NCBI GenBank assembly: GCA_900555725.1
Contig: USMD01000114.1
Span: 1-5,304, forward strand
Length of the DNA: 5,304 nucleotides
Origin: an uncultured Garciella sp.
Lineage (GTDB): Bacteria; Bacillota; Clostridia; Eubacteriales; Garciellaceae
Direction of reading: 5' to 3'
Shown in pieces: positions 1 through 4,661 of the stretch. How positions within the stretch are numbered: position 1 is the first letter of the stretch; each line of letters starts with the position of its first letter. Position numbers and translations under genes: made by a program. A model generated the notes under the pieces. The model had not been told where the DNA came from, ran no database searches, and saw only the letters and a list, made by a program, of their open reading frames with translations.

Positions 1-95
1 AGTTATCAGATGTGATTGTTGCCAATAGAATGGCAAAGGAACTTGAGGATGTTGAAGATAAAGTATATACAAGGGATTTATATAACAGAGATTAA
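1..95 (+). CDS. C-terminal end of an unidentified protein (5' end outside window)
   Basis: Only one forward frame (codons from position 3) stays open from the window edge to a TAA at 93-95. It gives about 30 residues, starting LSDVIVANRMAKELEDVEDK and ending in YNRD. The stretch is charged and helix-like, with no membrane segment and no motif I recognise, so no function is offered. The next gene begins 56 bp downstream with its own ribosome binding site. That it is a real coding end is inferred from frame openness up to the edge and the hydrophilic, protein-like composition; the short length makes this uncertain. Confidence 0.5.
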   Translation, partial: LSDVIVANRMAKELEDVEDKVYTRDLYNRD

Positions 96-120
96 ATTTT
101 TTCCTAAGGGATATTATACT
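92..120 (+). promoter_or_regulatory. possible promoter for the mntA-like gene
   Basis: TATACT at 115-120 matches five of six bases of the sigma-A -10 box. TTAAAT at 92-97 is a weak -35 with 17-bp spacing and overlaps the stop codon of the preceding gene. The placement, about 30 bp ahead of the ribosome binding site, is sensible, but AT-rich DNA produces such matches often. Confidence 0.3.
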
Positions 121-151
121 AAAAGAATACCTTGTGTTTAAGGAGAAAACC

Positions 152-562
152 ATGTATTTATCAAAAGAGTGTAAAGAAAAGATTGTAAGTTTCTTAAAAG
201 AAAAATTTCATCCTGCCTTTATTTATCTTTTTGGATCCTTTGCAAAAGGAGAAGGGCGGGAAGATAGTGATGTTGATCTTGCCATTTATGTGCCGGAAAA
301 GGTAAGAGTATATGATCTTTTCTTAGGCGCCAATGAACTGGCAGGGGAGATCCATAGAGATGCTGAAATTATAGATCTGAAAGAGATTAGTACAGTTTTT
401 GCTGCCCAGATTGTAGGCACAAAGGAAGTTTTATATTGTGAGGATGAATCATTAATGGCGTATTATGATATTAGAGCATTGAAAGACTATGCGAAGTTAA
501 ATGAAGAGCGAAAGATCGTATTGGATGCGATTGAAAGGGATAGTAGAATCTATGGTCCATGA
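152..562 (+). CDS. mntA: MntA-type minimal nucleotidyltransferase, antitoxin of a HEPN-MNT pair
   Basis: This 136-residue protein is a DNA polymerase beta-type minimal nucleotidyltransferase. The signature GSFAKG (28-33) followed by DVD (40-42) fits the GS-x10-DxD metal-binding motif, and D75 in EIIDL is the likely third acidic residue. The length is typical of the family. In characterised MntA-HepT pairs the MntA enzyme transfers AMP units from ATP to a tyrosine of the HEPN ribonuclease HepT and so silences it. The start is taken as ATG 152 because AAGGAG (140-145) sits 6 nt upstream; the GTG at 134 lies before that site. The stop overlaps the start of a hepT reading frame by 11 bp (552-562), the usual arrangement of the pair, but that partner is truncated. 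The protein itself appears full length with all catalytic residues, so it may still be active. Family assignment is firm; the antitoxin role is inferred from the hepT remnant. Confidence 0.88.
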   Translation: MYLSKECKEKIVSFLKEKFHPAFIYLFGSFAKGEGREDSDVDLAIYVPEKVRVYDLFLGANELAGEIHRDAEIIDLKEISTVFAAQIVGTKEVLYCEDESLMAYYDIRALKDYAKLNEERKIVLDAIERDSRIYGP

Positions 563-632
563 TGTTTTGTATAATAAGATTGCCATTATTGAACGGTGCT
601 TACCCCCCATCCCCTATCATCGTTTTACTTAA
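552..632 (+). pseudogene. hepT: 5' remnant of a HepT-like HEPN toxin gene, truncated
   Basis: A frame opens at ATG 552, inside the end of the mntA-like gene, and reads MVHDVLYNKIAIIERCL. This is how HepT-type HEPN (DUF86) proteins commonly begin, where ERCL is usually followed by KRI or similar. Here, from codon 18 (about position 603), the frame turns into PPIPYHRFT and stops at 630-632, giving 26 residues where HepT normally has about 130-145. The break coincides with the end of the reverse-strand gene at 600. The RxxxxHxY ribonuclease motif and the rest of the HEPN helices are absent from the window. The 11-bp overlap with the antitoxin gene is the expected operon geometry. The likely cause is a deletion or insertion junction at about 599-602. 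The recognition rests on 17 residues plus context, so it is good but not absolute. Confidence 0.75.
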
Positions 633-1412
633 AATTTCCCTATCAGTCTTTTCCACTACATCAAAATCCGGGGCTAAGATATATAACAATATAGTCACAT
701 CATATTCTTTAAAATATCGACAATATATTCGGCCATAAAGTTCAATCGGGGAGAAGTCTTCTCCCTGATAATTTTTTGGAGGTTTTCCATATTGGAGATA
801 GGTTAAATGATTGCCTTTTAGTTTATGCAGTGGACTTCTAGAGATAATGATAGAGTCTATTATTGTCCAGTCTTCATAGGAAAGATAATCGATTTTTCTA
901 GGAGAATCGATGGGTCTAAATGCAATTTCTGCATTGCTACATCCAATGCCTTTCAAAACAAGATTTTCTAGATCATGAGAAGGAATTTTCATGATTTCTT
1001 TTTTTATAATTTTTCCTTTTTTATGAAACCCATAGGTTTTATTTTTATCCTTACTTTCTATCACATAGGCTCCATAAAAGGCACTAAAATAGTCTGAGCC
1101 CTCTTTGTAAAATAGGGAACGTCCATCTTCAAAGGCTCCAAAGTTATAGAGAATGGTGAGGCCGATATTTTCATTTATGAAAGAAGAGATGTTTTTATCA
1201 TGGAAGGTCATGACAAAGGGATACCAATCCTTTTCTTTTGTAATGGTTCCTCCAGGGATTTTTATGGAAAAGTTGTTTTTAGCCATAATACTGTTTTGTT
1301 CCTGGTATTGGCTATAAAAATACATGACAAAGAGGCTTTTTAAATAGGGGAAGCTTAAAAAGAGGATAAAAATAAATAATAGAACGATCACTGAAATAAC
1401 TTTCTTTTTCAT
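600..1412 (-). CDS. membrane-anchored protein of unknown function
   Basis: The 270-residue product begins MKKK and has one strongly hydrophobic segment at about residues 5-29. It has no clear signal-peptidase site and no lipobox cysteine, so it is probably anchored by its N-terminus with the bulk outside the cell. The rest is a mixed, aromatic-rich soluble domain with two cysteines (158 and 231) that I cannot assign to a family. ATG at 1412 is preceded by AGAAGGA about 5 nt upstream on the reverse strand, which supports the start. It runs convergently into the truncated hepT frame: its TAA (600-602) lies exactly where the HepT similarity stops, so its last residues (MIGDGG) may themselves have been changed by the rearrangement. 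No terminator hairpin is seen beyond its stop. It is divergent from galE. No function is proposed. Confidence 0.8.
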   Translation of the reverse strand: MKKKVISVIVLLFIFILFLSFPYLKSLFVMYFYSQYQEQNSIMAKNNFSIKIPGGTITKEKDWYPFVMTFHDKNISSFINENIGLTILYNFGAFEDGRSLFYKEGSDYFSAFYGAYVIESKDKNKTYGFHKKGKIIKKEIMKIPSHDLENLVLKGIGCSNAEIAFRPIDSPRKIDYLSYEDWTIIDSIIISRSPLHKLKGNHLTYLQYGKPPKNYQGEDFSPIELYGRIYCRYFKEYDVTILLYILAPDFDVVEKTDREILSKTMIGDGG

Positions 1413-1460
1413 AAAATTCCTTCTTTATATACAGGATTCTCCATGATTGCTCAGAATGGC

Positions 1461-1490
1461 AGAATATAAAATCTTCTAGAATTTTATTCT
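1461..1490. repeat. AT-rich inverted repeat in the divergent intergenic region
   Basis: AGAATATAAAAT (1461-1472) and ATTTTATTCT (1481-1490) form a 10-bp stem with a 2-nt bulge around an 8-nt centre containing TCTAGA. It lies about 50 bp ahead of the reverse-strand gene and may be an operator or leader hairpin for it. All stem pairs except two are A-T, so chance is a serious alternative. Confidence 0.45.
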
Positions 1491-1540
1491 ATCCAATCTC
1501 TATAAAAATATTTCACTTATGTAATTTTTTGTATTTTTAG

Positions 1541-1546
1541 TATAAT
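1541..1546 (+). promoter_or_regulatory. consensus -10 box, distal candidate promoter for galE
   Basis: TATAAT is an exact sigma-A -10 match. The best -35 at a legal distance is TTATGT (1517-1522, 18-bp spacing), which is poor. If used, the transcript would carry a leader of about 110 nt including the hairpin at 1574-1610. On the reverse strand the same bases give TATACT, so a divergent promoter is also possible. Confidence 0.35.
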
Positions 1547-1573
1547 AGAAATATCCTTTGATTAATTTTGTAT

Positions 1574-1619
1574 TATTGGGACTTATTTCTTAGGAAAGTT
1601 TTACCCAATATATTATAAT
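1574..1619 (+). promoter_or_regulatory. inverted repeat adjoining a second -10 box upstream of galE
   Basis: TATTGGG (1574-1580) and CCCAATA (1604-1610) are perfect 7-bp inverted arms. Inside them TTTC (1586-1589) and GAAA (1594-1597) pair around a four-base loop. Four bases after the right arm comes TATAAT (1614-1619), an exact -10 box with only a weak -35 (TTAGGA, 1590-1595, 18-bp spacing). From this promoter the leader would be a normal 35-40 nt, and the repeat would cover the -35 and spacer, where a repressor could act. From the upstream promoter it would instead be a leader hairpin. No T-run follows it, so it is not an intrinsic terminator. Confidence 0.4.
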
Positions 1620-1662
1620 AGAATTAATATATTTCAATATACGTTTGAAAAAGGAGGATTTT

Positions 1663-2676
1663 ATGCAGGTTTTAATAACAGGAGGAGCAGGATACATTGG
1701 AAGTCATACCTGTGTGGAACTTTTAAACGCAGGGCATGAAATCATTGTGGTAGATAATTTTTCTAATAGTAAGTCAGAGGTTCTGGTTCGAATTTCTGAA
1801 ATTACTGGTAAAGATTTTAAGTTTTATGAGACAGATGTAAGGAACAAAAAAGAGCTTGAAAAAGTCTTTCAAGAAAATGATATTGATGCAATCATTCATT
1901 TTGCAGGTTTAAAGGCTGTAGGAGAATCTGTAGAAAAGCCCTTAGAATATTATGATAACAATATAGGCTCTACCTTAGTGCTTTGTGAAGTAATGAAGAA
2001 ATACGATGTGAAAAGGATTGTATTTAGTTCTTCTGCTACGGTATATGGAAAACCTAAGAGGGTACCTATTACAGAGGATTTTCCACTAAGTACTACCAAT
2101 CCCTATGGAAGTACTAAATTAATGATAGAAAGAATCTTAGAGGATATTTCTGTTTCTGATTCTACTTGGAGTATCATACTACTTAGATATTTTAATCCTA
2201 TTGGAGCCCATGAAAGTGGAAGGATAGGAGAAGACCCTAATGATATTCCCAATAATTTAATGCCTTATATTACCCAAGTAGCTCTAGGAAAAAGGGAAAA
2301 GTTATATGTATTTGGGAATGACTATGATACCCATGATGGTACAGGGGTAAGGGATTATATTCATGTGGTAGATTTGGCTAAGGGACATCTAAAGGCCTTA
2401 GAAAAAATTCAAAATATTACTGGAGTAGAAATCTATAATCTTGGTACGGGAATAGGGTATAGCGTATTAGATATTGTAAAGAATTTTGAAAAGACCACAG
2501 GGCAAAAAATTCCTTATGAAATCACAGAGCACAGGCCAGGAGATATTGATATATGCTATGCCGATGCCACTAAAGCCAAAGAGGAGTTAGGCTGGGTAGC
2601 CCAAAAAGGGATTGAAGATATGTGTCGAGATGCTTGGCGTTGGCAACAAAAAAATCCAAATGGTTACGAATCGTAA
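1663..2676 (+). CDS. galE: UDP-glucose 4-epimerase
   Basis: GalE interconverts UDP-glucose and UDP-galactose in the cytoplasm using tightly bound NAD, feeding the Leloir pathway and the sugar-nucleotide supply for surface polysaccharides. The 337-residue product matches the usual bacterial length (about 338). The Rossmann NAD loop GGAGYIGSH is at residues 7-15, the serine motif SSSATVYG at 122-129, and the catalytic YxxxK pair is Y148 and K152 in NPYGSTK. RYFNPIGAH (175-183) and RDYIHVVDLA (230-239) are typical substrate-domain blocks of the extended SDR epimerases. The start is ATG 1663 because AAGGAGG (1651-1657) lies 5 nt upstream; an in-frame TTG at 1645 lies before that site. No other galactose genes are nearby, so a role in cell-envelope sugar supply is as likely as galactose use. 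The next gene starts 80 bp later; no convincing terminator separates them. Confidence 0.96.
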   Translation: MQVLITGGAGYIGSHTCVELLNAGHEIIVVDNFSNSKSEVLVRISEITGKDFKFYETDVRNKKELEKVFQENDIDAIIHFAGLKAVGESVEKPLEYYDNNIGSTLVLCEVMKKYDVKRIVFSSSATVYGKPKRVPITEDFPLSTTNPYGSTKLMIERILEDISVSDSTWSIILLRYFNPIGAHESGRIGEDPNDIPNNLMPYITQVALGKREKLYVFGNDYDTHDGTGVRDYIHVVDLAKGHLKALEKIQNITGVEIYNLGTGIGYSVLDIVKNFEKTTGQKIPYEITEHRPGDIDICYADATKAKEELGWVAQKGIEDMCRDAWRWQQKNPNGYES

Positions 2677-2756
2677 TAAATTATTTAAGACACTAAATTT
2701 GATATGCTCCCCTTGTAGTAGATGGTTCATAATAGGGACAATTTGGAGGGTAGAAA

Positions 2757-3062
2757 ATGGATAAAGAAACTAGAGAGTTTTTAGAAAGTATAAAAAATGA
2801 GTTACAGGATTTTAGAAAAGAAACAAATAATCGTTTTGATGATGTTGAAAGACGTTTTAATAGTCTTGAGGAAGGACAAAATAATCTTAAAGAAGGACAA
2901 AAAGAAATAAAAGTTTTGATTGAAGAACTTGACCCCAAAAATGCAAATAGACATTTAGAATTAAAAGATTCTATTAATGAATTAAGAAAAGATTTAACTA
3001 ATGTTGAGATTATAACCAGCAGTAATTGGAATGAAATTGCAAAATTAAAAAAGATAGAATAG
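2757..3062 (+). CDS. small coiled-coil protein of unknown function
   Basis: The 101-residue product is highly charged, has no cysteine and no membrane segment, and is predicted by eye to be almost wholly helical. Heptad-type spacing of hydrophobic residues runs from about residue 8 to 60 (FLESIKNEL, then FNSLEEGQ and NNLKEGQ) and again from about 66 to 83. A turn at DPKNANRH (59-66) divides two helices, so a helical hairpin or an oligomer is plausible. GGAGG (2745-2749) precedes ATG 2757 by 7 nt, a good start signal. Its TAG (3060-3062) runs into the ribosome binding site of the PLP enzyme gene 13 bp later, so the two are very likely co-transcribed and perhaps translationally coupled. Similar short coiled-coil proteins occur widely in Clostridia without an assigned role; none is claimed here. 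Confidence 0.8.
   Translation: MDKETREFLESIKNELQDFRKETNNRFDDVERRFNSLEEGQNNLKEGQKEIKVLIEELDPKNANRHLELKDSINELRKDLTNVEIITSSNWNEIAKLKKIE
2859..2900 (+). repeat. 21-bp tandem imperfect repeat inside the coiled-coil gene
   Basis: Positions 2859-2879 and 2880-2900 agree at 18 of 21 bases; all three differences are G in the first copy and A in the second. In frame they encode the heptads NSLEEGQ and NNLKEGQ (residues 35-48), so the coiled coil seems to have grown by one heptad duplication. Confidence 0.85.
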
Positions 3063-3075
3063 GGGAGTGAAAAAT

Positions 3076-4185
3076 ATGCATTATATTTGCGTAGATTGTA
3101 ATAAAACCTTTCCTTTAGAAAGCAATGTATGGAAGTGTGATTGTGGAGGATTACTTCATCTAGAGTATGAAAAAAATCCCATTGACTTTTCAGCTACAGC
3201 TATATCCAGGGAACATTCTCTTTGGAAGTATATAGATGCTTTACCCTTTGAAAAAGAGGATGCTGTTTGGAAAGAAATTACCCTAGGAGAAGGGGATACT
3301 CCATTGATCTCTCTAGGAGAAAATTTATATGCAAAAGCAGATTATTATATGCCCACCCTTTCCTTTAAAGATCGGGGGGCTGCTGTTTTAATGGCTATGG
3401 CGAAAAAATTAGGAGTAAAAGGAGTAGTGGCTGATAGTAGTGGGAATGCAGGAACGGCCATTGCTGCCTATGGAGCCCGAGCAGGAATAGAGTGTCATAT
3501 TTTTGTTCCAGAGTCTACTTCCGATAAAAAAATCAAACAGATTGAAGCCCATGGGGCAATCATTCACAAGATTCCTGGAAGTAGAGAAGACACAGGAAGG
3601 GCAGCAATGGATATGGTAGAGCATACCAATCTATTTTATGGGAGTCATATCTATAATCCTCTATTTTGGGAAGGGACCAAGACCTATTTTTACGAAGTCT
3701 TTGAACAACTAGGGGGAGAAATGCCCGAGACTTTTGTGATTCCCGTGGGCAATGGAACCCTTCTAATAGGAGCCTATATTGCCTTTGAGGAAATGCTCTC
3801 TTGGAAGCTGATTGATAAGATGCCCAAGATACTGGCAGTACAGGTTCAAAATTGTGCCCCCATTTACAGTGCTTTTATAGAAGGAAAAGAGCAGGTAGAT
3901 CCTTGCGAAAATCAAGGGACCTTAGCTGAAGGCATTGCCATTGCCGCTCCAGCAAGGGGGGCTGAAATTTTAAGAGCTGTAAGGAAAACCCATGGGGATA
4001 TCATTGCCCTATCAGAGGAAAGTATTATAAAGGCAAGAGAAGAGTTAGCCCATAAGGGAATTTATGTAGAAATCACTTCTGCGGCCAATTATGCAGGGTA
4101 TTTGGCATATTTAGAAAAATATCCTACATTACGGGATAAAAAGGTGATTTTTCCTCTTTGTGGAGCAGGGCTTAAAAGTAACTGA
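3076..4185 (+). CDS. PLP-dependent threonine synthase-like enzyme
   Basis: The 369-residue product has the fold-type II PLP architecture of threonine synthase, which converts O-phosphohomoserine to threonine. An N-terminal zinc-ribbon-like Cys cluster (C5, C8, C21, C23) is followed by GEGDTPL (71-77), the PLP lysine K98 in LSFKDRGA (95-102), the cofactor-contact loop SSGNAG (121-126), the phosphate-binding loop PVGNGTL (223-229) and the closing CGAGLK (362-367). The usual threonine synthase sequence NPTGSFKDRG is replaced by MPTLSFKDRG, and SSGNT by SSGNAG. From memory these changes mark a Firmicutes side branch usually annotated as threonine synthase or simply PLP-dependent enzyme. The true substrate is therefore uncertain and no gene symbol is given. 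ATG 3076 is chosen because GGGGAG (3062-3067) lies 8 nt upstream; the GTG at 3067 is inside that site. It follows the coiled-coil gene closely. No homoserine kinase or dehydrogenase gene is adjacent. Confidence 0.85.
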   Translation: MHYICVDCNKTFPLESNVWKCDCGGLLHLEYEKNPIDFSATAISREHSLWKYIDALPFEKEDAVWKEITLGEGDTPLISLGENLYAKADYYMPTLSFKDRGAAVLMAMAKKLGVKGVVADSSGNAGTAIAAYGARAGIECHIFVPESTSDKKIKQIEAHGAIIHKIPGSREDTGRAAMDMVEHTNLFYGSHIYNPLFWEGTKTYFYEVFEQLGGEMPETFVIPVGNGTLLIGAYIAFEEMLSWKLIDKMPKILAVQVQNCAPIYSAFIEGKEQVDPCENQGTLAEGIAIAAPARGAEILRAVRKTHGDIIALSEESIIKAREELAHKGIYVEITSAANYAGYLAYLEKYPTLRDKKVIFPLCGAGLKSN

Positions 4186-4194
4186 CATAGTAAC

Positions 4195-4203
4195 TGAAAT
4201 AAT
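4195..4203 (+). promoter_or_regulatory. possible extended -10 promoter upstream of the structured element
   Basis: TGAAATAAT fits the extended -10 pattern TGn followed by a hexamer with five of six consensus bases. Transcription would begin near 4210, close to the left arm of the hairpin at 4207. An alternative is CTGACA (4182-4187) with TATAGA (4205-4210) at 17 bp. Just here AGTAACTGA occurs twice (4177-4185 and 4189-4197), the first copy containing the stop of the PLP enzyme gene. If real, this promoter would drive a forward-strand RNA. Confidence 0.3.
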
Positions 4204-4206
4204 ATA

Positions 4207-4294
4207 TAGATAAGGAATAGATGTTCATTCCACTGCTCTACAAATGCCTATGGCACTTAGTCGCTGTTCCATGAATCATCTATTCCTTTATCTA
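4207..4294. repeat. long imperfect hairpin (inverted repeat)
   Basis: The left arm 4207-4223 (TAGATAAGGAATAGATG) pairs with 4277-4294 over 17 bp with one bulged T at 4289. After a bulged T at 4276 the stem continues TTCAT (4224-4228) with ATGAA (4271-4275). Further in, ACTGC (4232-4236) faces GCTGT (4263-4267) with one mismatch, and the tip is TGCC-TAT-GGCA (4245-4255). On the forward strand TTTTTT (4306-4311) follows 11 nt after the stem, too far for a textbook terminator of the PLP enzyme gene, although a terminating role cannot be excluded. Confidence 0.85.
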
Positions 4295-4315
4295 AGGGAA
4301 ACTGCTTTTTTCGGT

Positions 4316-4441
4316 AAAAGTATCTTACTAAAAATATCAAATGACGACTTGATATCTGATGATAATAATACCCGATGAATGAATTGCTGGTATGATTCAT
4401 TAGGACCATCGGAGAAATAGGTATTTTATTAAGATACTTTT
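4316..4441. repeat. multi-stem domain closed by a perfect 12-bp inverted repeat
   Basis: AAAAGTATCTTA (4316-4327) and TAAGATACTTTT (4430-4441) pair perfectly. Inside are two arms. The first is ATATCAA (4334-4340) with TTGATAT (4349-4355) and an 8-nt loop. The second is a bulged arm: AATAC (4367-4371) with GTATT (4421-4425), CCGATG (4372-4377) with CATCGG (4407-4412), and AATGAAT (4378-4384) with ATTCATT (4395-4401), closed by a 10-nt loop. All bulges of the second arm lie on its right side. Three or more compatible stems in 126 nt is RNA-like organisation. Confidence 0.8.
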
Positions 4442-4472
4442 CATAATGAACCAGTAAAATAAATCCCAACTG

Positions 4473-4525
4473 GCTATTCGCCACGGAATTTGTGCTATTC
4501 GCCACGGAATTTGTACTATTTACCA
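4473..4525. repeat. perfect 21-bp tandem duplication plus decayed third copy
   Basis: Positions 4473-4493 and 4494-4514 are identical (unit starts GCTATTCGCC and ends GAATTTGT). A third, partial copy at 4515-4525 matches 8 of 11 bases. Each full unit contains the small inverted repeat ATTC-GCCACG-GAAT. The units have markedly higher GC than their surroundings. There are no spacers, so this is not a CRISPR array. Confidence 0.95.
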
Positions 4526-4573
4526 TATAGAGTAAAAATTAGAAGGAATTTATAAGGAAGATGTAGAATATAT

Positions 4574-4601
4574 AAAAAAATCAGTTGAAAATCATTTTTT
4601 T
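4574..4601. terminator. weak bidirectional terminator-like hairpin
   Basis: Seven A plus T (4574-4581) pair with A plus seven T (4594-4601) around a 12-nt loop. The symmetry would suit termination on either strand, but the stem is entirely A-T and thermodynamically weak. It separates the structured element from the promoter of the membrane protein gene. Confidence 0.25.
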
Positions 4602-4631
4602 GTAAATCTAGCATACATCCTATGGTATGAT
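4600..4631 (+). promoter_or_regulatory. probable extended -10 promoter with inverted repeat, for the membrane protein gene
   Basis: TGGTATGAT (4623-4631) is an extended -10 element, with TATGAT matching five of six bases. TTGTAA (4600-4605) is a partial -35 but at 20 bp it is too distant to matter much. CATAC (4612-4616) and GTATG (4625-4629) form an inverted repeat overlapping the -10, a position suited to a repressor or autoregulator site. The transcript would have a leader of only about 25 nt carrying the AGGAGG site. Confidence 0.45.
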
Positions 4632-4661
4632 TATAGTGAAAATATCCTAGGAGGTATGTCT

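Larger units (their letters stand above)
4207..4473. ncRNA. candidate structured non-coding RNA or structured non-autonomous element
   Basis: This stretch lies in a 476-bp gap (4186-4661) without a credible gene and is packed with inverted repeats that nest or follow one another without clashing. There is an 88-nt long hairpin (4207-4294), then a closed multi-stem domain (4316-4441) with two arms, then a small hairpin CCAGT/ACTGG (4451-4455 with 4469-4473). I do not recognise a known riboswitch, 6S RNA, intron, HEARO or retron pattern, and no reverse transcriptase or transposase is in the window. Either strand could be the RNA; a promoter-like extended -10 at 4195-4203 favours the forward strand slightly. 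A MITE-like mobile element is the main alternative: the 7-mer ATATAGA at 4204-4210 recurs at 4525-4531 and could be a target duplication, though in such AT-rich DNA it may be chance. Confidence 0.4.

Noticed and set aside
2708..2738. Possible terminator after galE
   Set aside because: TCCC/AGGGA-type pairing gives only 4 bp around a long loop, with no T-run on either side.
2693..2938. Reverse-strand open frame opposite the coiled-coil gene
   Set aside because: It is antisense to a gene with a good ribosome binding site, and its Ser/Leu/Phe-rich composition is what the complement of Glu/Lys-rich codons gives.
3409..3624. Reverse-strand open frame within the PLP enzyme gene
   Set aside because: It lies wholly inside a well-supported gene and has no recognisable motif.
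4356..4417. Hammerhead ribozyme core-like CTGATGA (4356-4362) and GAAA (4414-4417)
   Set aside because: The stems do not abut the core as required: an 8-9 nt gap separates CTGATGA from the next stem, 12 nt separate GAAA from the closing stem, and no NUH cleavage site precedes the ATATCAA arm.
4207..4473. Retron or group II intron RNA
   Set aside because: No reverse transcriptase gene is in the window and no intron domain V-like hairpin was seen.
4473..4525. CRISPR array
   Set aside because: Repeats are directly adjacent with no spacers, there are only two full copies, and no cas gene is present.
4257..4526. Reverse-strand open frame of 89 codons with TNSVANS repeats
   Set aside because: It has no ribosome binding site before its ATG, its repeats are simply the 21-bp tandem duplication read in frame, and it runs across the hairpin arms. 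It is better explained as a by-product of the structured region.
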